A stretch of 64,000 nucleotides of DNA from Myxococcales bacterium (GTDB lineage Bacteria > Myxococcota_A > Polyangia > Polyangiales > Ga0077539), in NCBI GenBank assembly GCA_013298625.1, contig JAAFIF010000042.1:1-64000 (forward strand), read 5' to 3'. Positions within the stretch are counted from its first letter, which is position 1. Every line of letters starts with the position of its first letter. The position numbers and the translations under genes are program-made. The notes beneath the pieces were generated by a model that did not search any database, was not told the origin of the DNA, and saw nothing but the letters and a program-made list of their open reading frames with translations. Below are positions 9,166-16,525 of this stretch, one piece after another.

Positions 9166-9760
9166 CCCACCCGCGCTGCCGCCCACGAGATGCGCAACAG
9201 CAAGGCCCGGAGAACGCACGGCGGTTCCGCGTTGGCCCACGCGAAGCGCGACAGAACAGCCGGGTGGACGCACGGCCAGAGGACGAGCCGCGCAACGCGG
9301 CAGGAACACCCATTGGACGCACGGCCAGAGGACAAGCCTCCGGCCTTTGCGCGACGAAGCGTCGCGGAGCGGCCGAGGCGTCCGCCCGGCCTACGAGTGG
9401 CGCGCGGTTGGACGCGCAATCGCGCTCGCAAAGCGCGTCGATCGATCCGCGTTGGGCTGGTGGTCCATTCGTAGCACCATCGCCGCGCTCGCATCGACGC
9501 CGGTCATGACCGTCGACAATGCGTCACCGGTTAGGCCAGGCGAACGCTCTGGCCGCTCCGCGACGCTTCGTCGCGCAAAGGCCGGAGGCTTGTCCTCTGG
9601 CCGTGCGCCCAATGGCTGTTCCTGCCGCGCGTTGCGCGGCTTGTCCTCTGGCCGTGCGTCCAATGGGTGTTCTGCTGCGCTTCGCGTGAGCCAACGCGGA
9701 ACCGCCATGCGTCCACCGGGCGTCGCTGTTGCGCATCACGTGGAACAAGCGCGGGTGGGG
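9166..9760. repeat. Large imperfect inverted repeat, 215-nt arms, no gene inside
   Basis: The left arm (about 9166-9380) and the reverse complement of the right arm (about 9545-9760) can be aligned end to end with frequent identical blocks, including GATGCGCAACAGC, CGGTTCCGCGTTGG, GGACGCACGGCCAGAGGACA and GGCCTTTGCGCGACGAAGCG. The arms contain a sub-repeat (ACGGCCAGAGGACRAGCC) in two copies each. The 164-nt loop also carries family sequence (TCCGCCCGGCCTACGAGTGG). All open frames across it are Arg-rich and antiparallel, so nothing here looks coding. It probably folds into a long cruciform or is the product of an inverted duplication of an intergenic repeat. Confidence 0.75.
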
Positions 9761-9845
9761 GGCCGCGCACTCCGTTGCGCTGACTCGCGCGAGGGGGCTG
9801 TCGCTTCGGGGCTGCGGGCAACATACCCTCTGCCGTTCTGGCCCC

Positions 9846-10526
9846 ATGAACGAACGCACGCTGCGCGCAATTCGCATCGCGACGGTGCTCGCCGTGCTGC
9901 TCATGCTCGTGGGGGCGCAGCAGCTCGGGCTGCTCTCGCAGTTCGCGGACCCCGCCAAGGCGCGGGCGGCGCTCGACGCGCTCGGGCCGTGGGGATACGT
10001 CGCGTTCGTGCTCGCCTTCGCGCTCTTGCAGCCCTTCGGCGTGCCCGGAACGGTCTTCATCATGGTCGCCCCGCTCATCTGGTCGTGGCCCATCGCGTAC
10101 GCGCTCTCGATGGTCGGGACCATGGCCGCCAGCGTCGTGGGCTTCGCCTTCGCCCGCTTCGTCGCGCGGGATTGGGTGCTCGCGCGCATCCCTCCCAGGC
10201 TCTCTCGCTACAACGAAGCGCTCGAGAAGCGCGCGTTTGCGACGGTGTTCGGCCTGCGATTTCTCTTCTGGATGCCCCCGTGGCTGCACGCGTTCTTCGG
10301 CGTCTCGAAGGTCTCGTTCTCGACGCACTTCTGGGCGTCGCTGCTCGCGTACGCGCTTCCGCTGCTCGCGACGGCGTACTTCGGGCAGCGCTTCTTCCAG
10401 TGGATGCGCAGCGCTCCTCCGTGGGTGTGGGCGCTCGTCGCGGTCGTGTTCGCGCTGCTCGCGGTCGTCGCGTGGGCTGTGCGCCGCCGTCGCCTCGCGC
10501 GCGCCGCTGACGTCGCCGTCCTGTGA
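9846..10526 (+). CDS. VTT (TVP38/TMEM64, DedA-superfamily) membrane protein
   Basis: A 226-aa inner-membrane protein with about six hydrophobic segments. The central part has the VTT-domain hallmarks: a Gly/Pro-containing re-entrant loop (QPFGVPGTVFIMVAPLIW near residue 60), the AASVVGFAFARFVARDW stretch with its conserved Arg-Asp, and a second loop around LRFLFWMPPWLHAFFGVS. The family scrambles or transports polyprenyl-phosphate and phospholipids, or supports membrane homeostasis. The C-terminus is a short cytosolic Arg-rich tail. The ATG at 9846 was chosen because upstream in-frame sequence is repeat DNA. It is followed 55 nt later by the Cys-rich lipoprotein gene. Confidence 0.85.
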   Translation: MNERTLRAIRIATVLAVLLMLVGAQQLGLLSQFADPAKARAALDALGPWGYVAFVLAFALLQPFGVPGTVFIMVAPLIWSWPIAYALSMVGTMAASVVGFAFARFVARDWVLARIPPRLSRYNEALEKRAFATVFGLRFLFWMPPWLHAFFGVSKVSFSTHFWASLLAYALPLLATAYFGQRFFQWMRSAPPWVWALVAVVFALLAVVAWAVRRRRLARAADVAVL

Positions 10527-10581
10527 CCAGACGCTGCGATCCGCGTATGCTCTCTCGCATTCTTCGCAAGGGAGCGTTGCC

Positions 10582-12315
10582 GTGACGACTGGTCTACGTG
10601 CTGGGTTTTTCTGTGCCGTTGCGCTCGGTTGCCTCGGGGGCTGCGCCGTTCCTGAGATGTTCGCGCCGGACGCGTCGCGCCCTGACACCGGAGCGATCAC
10701 CGCGCCGGACGCAGCGCTCGACGTCCAGTGCGCCGCAGGGCAGCAGTCGTGCGCGGGCCGCTGCGCGAACACCCAGAGCGACACGATGAACTGCGGCGGC
10801 TGCGGCGTCTCGTGCGCCGCTGGGCAGTCGTGCGTGATGGGCGCGTGCCGCTCGGACTGCCCCGCGCCGCGCATGCAGTGCAGCGGGATGTGCATCGACG
10901 TCCAGACGGACAACATGAATTGTGGTGCGTGCGGAAGAGCCTGCCCCGCCCCGGCCAACGCCGCCGCCGTGTGCGCCATGGGGGTGTGCGCGATGGGCGC
11001 GTGCGCCGCGGGCTTCGCGGACTGCGACCGCGACCCGTCCAACGGCTGCGAGGTCGACACGCGCGCCTCGAGCGCGCACTGCGGGGCCTGCGGGACCGCG
11101 TGCGCAGCAGGGCAGATGTGCGTGATGGGCGCGTGCAGGCTCGATTGTCCCTTGCCTGGGACGCGCTGCGGCGCGGGCGCTACCATGGCGTGCGTGGACA
11201 CGCAGACGAGCGTGGCTCACTGCGGCGCTTGTGATCGCGGGTGCGCGGCGCCGGCCAACGCCGCGCCGACGTGCGTCGCTGGGACGTGCGGCGCCTCGTG
11301 CAACGCGGGCTTCGGCAACTGCGACATGAACGCGGCCAACGGCTGCGAGGTCGACCTGCGCACGAGCGTCACGAGCTGCGGTGCGTGCAACAGCGCGTGT
11401 CGGGCTGCGCCCAACGCGGTCGCTCCGCGGTGCATGGCCGGGGCGTGCGTGATCGAGTGTCAGGCGGGCTTCGGCAACTGCGACGGCAACGCGGTCAACG
11501 GCTGCGAGATGGACCTGCGCACGAGCGCGGCGAACTGCGGGATGTGCGGAAGGATGTGCGCCGCTGGGGCCAACGCGACGGCGACGTGCGCGGCGGGCGC
11601 GTGCGGGCTGAGCTGCAACGCGGGCTTCGGCGACTGCGACGGCAACGCGGCCAACGGCTGCGAGACCAACCTCAACACCAGCGCGACGAGCTGCGGGATG
11701 TGCGGGCGCGCGTGCGCGGCGGGCGCGAGCTGCAACAGCGGGACGTGCATGGCCGCGTCGGCGTTGAACAACCCGTTCGATACGGCGGCGAACTTTCCGA
11801 CGGGGTGGACGCGGGTCAACAGCGGCGGCGCGATCGCGAGCGTGCTCAACGCGGGGTGCGCGCTGCGCGGGGCGCAAGGGTTGATGCCCGAGGCGGACAT
11901 GGTGTTTCGAACGACGCCCGTCGTCGGCGCGGCGGGCACGCGCGCGAGCGTGTATTTTCGCGCGGCTGCGGCGCGTGCGTACCTGGTGTTCGGCATCAGC
12001 GGGACGACGGGGTTCGCGCTCGTCGGCGCCCCCAACACCAACGCGTTGATCTGGCAGCAGGTCACCAACATCACGACGGGCCCGAACTACGCGGACCTCG
12101 CGACGAGCGCGTACACGTTTACGATGGGCCAGTGGTACCGGCTCGAGGTGGTCTTCGACGGCACCTCCACGGTCCGCGGCAACCTCTACGCCGCCAACGG
12201 AACCACGTTGCTCGTGACGCTCACCCGCGCGCTCCCCAGCGTGCCCAACGGCGGAGTGGGCCTGCGCGCGTTCGGCGGGATGTGCCTCGACGAGCTCGAA
12301 GGGGTCGCGCGATGA
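10582..12315 (+). CDS. Cys-rich repeat lipoprotein with C-terminal LamG-like domain
   Basis: A 577-aa secreted lipoprotein. The GTG start at 10582 is preceded by AAGGGAG and gives a signal peptide ending LGGC. Residues about 50-390 consist of Cys-rich modules of roughly 40 residues built on NCGxCGxxCxAG and on GF-NCD-NAANGCEVDLRTS, repeated about eight times. Such modules are common on the surface of myxobacteria and look like calcium-independent, disulfide-held stalks. The final 180 residues (NPFDTAANFPTGW onward) resemble a concanavalin/LamG-type beta sandwich that could bind glycans. Its TGA overlaps the start of the SUI1 gene. The function is unknown; surface adhesion or glycan binding is only an inference. 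Confidence 0.8.
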   Translation: MTTGLRAGFFCAVALGCLGGCAVPEMFAPDASRPDTGAITAPDAALDVQCAAGQQSCAGRCANTQSDTMNCGGCGVSCAAGQSCVMGACRSDCPAPRMQCSGMCIDVQTDNMNCGACGRACPAPANAAAVCAMGVCAMGACAAGFADCDRDPSNGCEVDTRASSAHCGACGTACAAGQMCVMGACRLDCPLPGTRCGAGATMACVDTQTSVAHCGACDRGCAAPANAAPTCVAGTCGASCNAGFGNCDMNAANGCEVDLRTSVTSCGACNSACRAAPNAVAPRCMAGACVIECQAGFGNCDGNAVNGCEMDLRTSAANCGMCGRMCAAGANATATCAAGACGLSCNAGFGDCDGNAANGCETNLNTSATSCGMCGRACAAGASCNSGTCMAASALNNPFDTAANFPTGWTRVNSGGAIASVLNAGCALRGAQGLMPEADMVFRTTPVVGAAGTRASVYFRAAAARAYLVFGISGTTGFALVGAPNTNALIWQQVTNITTGPNYADLATSAYTFTMGQWYRLEVVFDGTSTVRGNLYAANGTTLLVTLTRALPSVPNGGVGLRAFGGMCLDELEGVAR

Positions 12316-12659
12316 ACAACCCGTTCGCGAAGCTGAAGGACCTGCGAGACGCGCTTCCGCCTGGAGAATCTCAGGCGAAATCAACGGCATCGCCCGCGTC
12401 GAAGCAGCCCGAGAAGAAGCCCCCCTCCCGCGCGGTGCTGCGCTACGAGCGCAAGGGGCGCGGCGGCAAAGAGGTGACGCTGATCGAGCAGCTCGGGCTC
12501 GACGCGACCGAGCTCGAGCTGTGGTGCCGCGACGCGCGCAAGGCCTTCGGCTGCGGCGGAACGGTCGAAGGCGAGGCCATCGCGCTCAGCGGCGATCAGC
12601 GCAAGCGCCTGCCCGAGTGGCTCTCTTCGCGAGGCGTCAAGAAGGTCAGCGGGGGCTGA
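12312..12659 (+). CDS. SUI1/eIF1-family translation factor (YciH-like)
   Basis: A 115-aa protein. After a 40-residue flexible, Lys/Pro/Ser-rich lead, it contains the SUI1 fold: LRYERKGRGGKEVTLIEQLGL, KAFGCGGTVEGEAIALSGDQR and a terminal GVKKVSGG. Bacterial YciH binds the small subunit and improves start-site fidelity or represses non-canonical initiation. Family length is about 105-115, so it is complete. The ATGA overlap with the Cys-rich surface lipoprotein upstream is odd for a translation factor and suggests that both are made from one message. Confidence 0.9.
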   Translation: MNNPFAKLKDLRDALPPGESQAKSTASPASKQPEKKPPSRAVLRYERKGRGGKEVTLIEQLGLDATELELWCRDARKAFGCGGTVEGEAIALSGDQRKRLPEWLSSRGVKKVSGG

Positions 12660-12671
12660 GCGGGAGCGTCG

Positions 12672-13295
12672 GTGCGAGATCCCACGGTCGACCCGCGCCC
12701 CGCTGCGATCCGCGCTCTCTACGACGCGTTTGCGGGCTGCGCGATCCCCGACGCGCTGAGCTACTGCACGTACTGCGACGACGCCGCGTACGAGCGCTCG
12801 CTGCATGCGCCGCTGCCCTCGTTGCCGCGCGCGCTGGTGGACAAGTACCTCGCGGACGCGATTCATCACACCGGGAGCGCCGGGGACTTTCGCTACTTCG
12901 TTCCGCGCATCGTCGAGTGCGAGTGCGAGCGCAGCCTGACGTGGTGGTTCGTCTTCGCGGATCGCTTGAAGATGGCGGGCTGGGCTTCGTGGTCCGAGCG
13001 CCAACGGACGGCGTTGCTGCGCGCGCTCGAGCACGCGGCGACGACCGAAGTGCGCGACGACGGCTGGCTCGCGGTGCTCGCGCAGATCGATGGGATCGAT
13101 TGGCCGTGGATCTTTCTTCACTGGCCCGAGCTCGAAGACCCCACGGGCCCCGAGGCGTGGCGCTTTGCTGACTGCTTGGAGTGGGGCGGGCTCGTCCCCG
13201 AGAGCTCGCCCGTGCGCCCGCTGTGGGAGTCCTTTCGCGCGAGCCCTGAGGGGCAGTCGATGCTCGCGCGGCTGCGGGCGGCTCAGCCCTTGTAG
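12672..13295 (+). CDS. Uncharacterised 207-aa soluble protein
   Basis: The GTG start is 12 nt after the SUI1 gene and is followed by a continuous reading frame with the codon bias of its neighbours, so it is probably the third gene of that operon. The protein is Trp- and Leu-rich, has no signal peptide or TM segment, and contains several Cys in the first 60 residues (AGCAIPDALSYCTYCDD) and an ECECER motif. I recognise no family. Its end overlaps by 13 nt the 3' end of the convergent 1066-aa gene. Confidence 0.7.
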   Translation: MRDPTVDPRPAAIRALYDAFAGCAIPDALSYCTYCDDAAYERSLHAPLPSLPRALVDKYLADAIHHTGSAGDFRYFVPRIVECECERSLTWWFVFADRLKMAGWASWSERQRTALLRALEHAATTEVRDDGWLAVLAQIDGIDWPWIFLHWPELEDPTGPEAWRFADCLEWGGLVPESSPVRPLWESFRASPEGQSMLARLRAAQPL

Positions 13296-16200
13296 CCCTG
13301 CTTGCGCTTGGCGTTTACCGCGCTCTCGGCGGCGGCGCGCGCGTGGGCGCTGTCGGCGAAGAGCTTGCGTTCGAAGGTGCCGCGGGCGCTCGTGCGAGGG
13401 AGCTTTCCGTACGAGATCCCGAGGGCGCGGTCGACGCGGACGAGCGTCCACCACTTCTTGCTCGGGTGCGCGAGCGCGGTGGTCTCGTGCTCGACCGCGC
13501 GCGTCCCGAAGCACGCCACCGCGAGCGCCGGCTGCTGCTCGAGCGCGGCGCGCGCGAAGATCGCGAGCAGCCCCGTGGCCAAGATCCACGCGAGGCTCTC
13601 TTCCCACCAGAGCGCGTCGCTCACGCTCGCGAACTGCCGCGCGCCTCCGCCCGTGGCCGCGCCGTCGAACACCGCTTCGACCGCGCTCACGCCGCCTTGC
13701 TCGATCACGACCAGCGGCCAGCTCGTCGCGAGGCGCGGGTCACCCTCGGGGCCGATCGCTTCGGTCCACGCGCGGCGCGAGGCGAGGACTTCGGCCGGTG
13801 ACAGAAAACGTCCGGTGAGATCGCCCAGGCGAAAACCAGCGTTCCCGACGCTCTTCCAGCAGTGAGCGAGCGCCGCGGGCACCGAGCACTCGCGGGCGAG
13901 GGCGGCGATGGACGCGTCGCTGGCGGGCGGACCGACGGTCACGTCGAGGTCCATCGCGAGCCCCGTCTGCGCGATGGCGCGCTGGGCGTCGGCGAGCGCT
14001 TCGAGGTGCCAGGGCGCGTCGCGGTCGTCGTCGCGCACGCGGTCGACGAGCCACTCGTGCACGCTGCGATCGCGGGTGCGCTTGAGGGTGTCCAAGCACT
14101 TGATCGTGTCGAGCGTCCCGCCTTCGCGAAGGATGCGCGCTTCTTCGTCGACGGCGCGCGCGCGGCGGTCGTCTTCGTCGTCGAAGCCCACGACGTGCAG
14201 CGAGACGGCCTCGAACTCGCCGTCGCCGAGCGCACGTTGGTAGTAGCGCGCGACGCCGCCGACGCCGTCGACGTGCCAGGGGTCCGCGAGCTCGGCGAAG
14301 CCCGCGGGCGCAAACGCGCGGAGGTTGCTGAGCGCGACGGTCGCTTCGTGCTCCGAGCGAAGGCGCAGGACGTCTCTTCGCAGCGGCGTGAGCCCTGGGC
14401 CGACGAAGACGAACACGCTCTCGCCGTAGCGCTGCGCTTCGATGAACTGCTTTCCGTCGAAGAGGCACGCGCGCTCGTCCATGCCCTTCGACGGCGCCAG
14501 GTGCGGCGCAGGGACGTCGAAGGTCCCCACGAGACGAACCCCTTCGGTGTGCGCTCCGCTGCGATCGACGACGTGCAGCTTCTGGTCTTCGCCCACGAAC
14601 CAGCACTGGTCGTCGCCGGACACGAGCCGCACGCTGACGGGCGCGCCCGCGATGGCCTCGATCACAGCGTCCGTGAGGGGGCCTTCGATGGGGCCGTGGC
14701 GGGTGGCCGAGACGCGGGCGAGGAGCGTTCCGTCGAGGGCCTCGGCCCAGCGCTGCAGGAGCTTCTTGCCGCCGTCCGCGGCGAAGGGAGAGCTGTATTC
14801 GTCCTTGCGAAGCTCGCAGAAACGACTGGCCGCCGCGGGGAGCGACTTTGATTTCGTGGGCGCATTTTCGAGCCCCAGCGCCGCGCTGAGCTCCACCACC
14901 ACGTCCGCCGAGAGCGTGCGCAGCGCCGCCGCGACGCCTTCGAGCAGCACGTGCGCCGCGTACGGAGAGAGGGCTCGCTTCTTCTCGCCCATCGCCGTCA
15001 CGCGCGCGAGCTCGACGAGCAGCCGATCGCGCTCTGCCGCGAGCGCTCCCTTCTCGATGAAGTCCGTGCACACCGTGCACAGGACCGAGAGCGCCGCGTG
15101 CGGAGCCCGCTCTGCGCGCGCGGCGGCGAGGTGCGACTCGAAGCGCTCTTCGCTGAGGGTGGAGGCGAGCACCGAGCAGCACTCCCACACGCCGTCGTCC
15201 GTGGCCTCGAAGGCCAGCTTGCGCACGAGCGCAACAGCGCTGTCCGTGCCGATGTGCCCGAGCGCGAACACCAGAGACCAGAAGAGCTCGTTGTCTTGCT
15301 TCGTCGCTTCTTTTGCAGCGTGAATGCGCAAGAGCTCTTCGCGCACGCGCGCCTCGCAGCCCGGATGCGAGACGTAGTAGAGCGCGTGGCGCGCCTCGCT
15401 GACGCCCGCGCGGTCGGCGAAGATCATCGCGTCCACGACGGCCGCGGCCTGCGCGTCGTCGATGTACGCCCACGCGCCGGCGCGCTTGTCGCGAAACCAC
15501 TCGGAGCAGAGCTCTGCCGCCGCCCGCCCAGGGCTCTCGAAGGCGCGCAGCACCCTGGCGAACACCGCTGGATCTCCCGCGTGCGTGCGCAGCGCGCGCA
15601 GGACGAGCTCGAGCGCGTACTCGCTGCTCTCGTTGTCGATCAGCGACGCGAGCCGCTCGCGCGCGATCGAGACCCCTGCGGCGCGCTCGAGCAGCGGCTC
15701 GATTCCTTCGACGAAGCGCAGCGTCGCGAGGGCGTTGCGCAGCGACGAGCGGTGCACGTGCTGCTCGGGCGGCGCCGCGAGCAAGCGCGAGAGCGAGGGC
15801 CAGACGAGGTCGTTCTCTCGGTCGGCGGTCCCGCACAAGAGCTGGTCGAACACGATGCGAGCGTCGCTCTCGAGCGCCTCTGCGCGGGCGATGGCGGCGC
15901 GCTTGTCCTCGGCGCTGGCGCCCGCGTCGCGCAGGGCCGTCACGATGGGGCGCACCGCGGGGGCGTGCGCGGCGAGCTGCCTGAGCGCGAGCGTGTCCTC
16001 TCCGCGCTCGGCGGCGCGGACGAGCAGCTTCTCGATGAGCCCGTCGAGCGCGAGGTCGGCGCTCTCGTAGAAGCGCAGGGCGCGGTCGAAGCGATCGGTC
16101 CCTGCGATTTCAGCGAGCAACAGGATCTCTGGCGCGACCGAGAGGTAGTCCCACTGCGAGACGCCGCGCATGCCGTCGAGCGCTTTGTTGGCGAGGCGCT

Positions 16201-16483
16201 GTCGTTGCTTGAGCGTGCCCGTGCGCGAGAGCGCCGCGCCGAGGGCGCGGATCATGGCGATGGGGAGGGTGTCCTTGGTCTTCTTCGAGACGGCGGCGAC
16301 GAAGGTGATCCCGCGCGCGTCGGGGCTGAGCGCGCGCGAGCGCTCGAGGGGCTCGAAGAGCGGACGCAGCTCGGTCTTCGCGAGGGGCTTCTTGAGTGCT
16401 TCGAGCAGCGCCTCGTCGACCGCGGCGCGGGTGACGGGCTTCTTGGCGCTGCGCTTCGCAGCGGACTTCTTCGGGGCGGCCAC
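13283..16483 (-). CDS. 1066-aa HEAT-like repeat protein ending in a WGR-like domain
   Basis: A long cytosolic protein starting with a basic Ala/Lys tail (PKKSAAKRSAKK). Residues about 50-560 are helical and repetitive, reading as HEAT-type repeats (for example VRKLAFEATDDGVWECCSVLA). The middle (about 600-760) has short beta-strand segments. Around 890-945 (PASDASIAALARECSVPAAL to FLSPAEVLASRRAW) it resembles a SUKH/SMI1-KNR4 domain. The last 55 residues (WWTLVRVDRALGISYGKLPRT to AVNAKRKQGYKG) match the WGR pattern, including aromatic start, YGK in place of WGR, and the K-GY end. WGR domains bind nucleic acid or peptides and occur in PARPs and in bacterial proteins of unknown role. It runs opposite to and converges with the SUI1 operon. 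Confidence 0.75.
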   Translation of the reverse strand: MAAPKKSAAKRSAKKPVTRAAVDEALLEALKKPLAKTELRPLFEPLERSRALSPDARGITFVAAVSKKTKDTLPIAMIRALGAALSRTGTLKQRQRLANKALDGMRGVSQWDYLSVAPEILLLAEIAGTDRFDRALRFYESADLALDGLIEKLLVRAAERGEDTLALRQLAAHAPAVRPIVTALRDAGASAEDKRAAIARAEALESDARIVFDQLLCGTADRENDLVWPSLSRLLAAPPEQHVHRSSLRNALATLRFVEGIEPLLERAAGVSIARERLASLIDNESSEYALELVLRALRTHAGDPAVFARVLRAFESPGRAAAELCSEWFRDKRAGAWAYIDDAQAAAVVDAMIFADRAGVSEARHALYYVSHPGCEARVREELLRIHAAKEATKQDNELFWSLVFALGHIGTDSAVALVRKLAFEATDDGVWECCSVLASTLSEERFESHLAAARAERAPHAALSVLCTVCTDFIEKGALAAERDRLLVELARVTAMGEKKRALSPYAAHVLLEGVAAALRTLSADVVVELSAALGLENAPTKSKSLPAAASRFCELRKDEYSSPFAADGGKKLLQRWAEALDGTLLARVSATRHGPIEGPLTDAVIEAIAGAPVSVRLVSGDDQCWFVGEDQKLHVVDRSGAHTEGVRLVGTFDVPAPHLAPSKGMDERACLFDGKQFIEAQRYGESVFVFVGPGLTPLRRDVLRLRSEHEATVALSNLRAFAPAGFAELADPWHVDGVGGVARYYQRALGDGEFEAVSLHVVGFDDEDDRRARAVDEEARILREGGTLDTIKCLDTLKRTRDRSVHEWLVDRVRDDDRDAPWHLEALADAQRAIAQTGLAMDLDVTVGPPASDASIAALARECSVPAALAHCWKSVGNAGFRLGDLTGRFLSPAEVLASRRAWTEAIGPEGDPRLATSWPLVVIEQGGVSAVEAVFDGAATGGGARQFASVSDALWWEESLAWILATGLLAIFARAALEQQPALAVACFGTRAVEHETTALAHPSKKWWTLVRVDRALGISYGKLPRTSARGTFERKLFADSAHARAAAESAVNAKRKQGYKG

Positions 16484-16525
16484 AGGTTCGGCGGCGATGG
16501 TAGTGCGCGCTGCGCGCCGATGCGA

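Noticed and set aside
9123-9708. Several open frames inside the long inverted repeat
   Set aside because: They exist on both strands, are Arg/Ala-rich, and mirror each other because the DNA is an inverted repeat.
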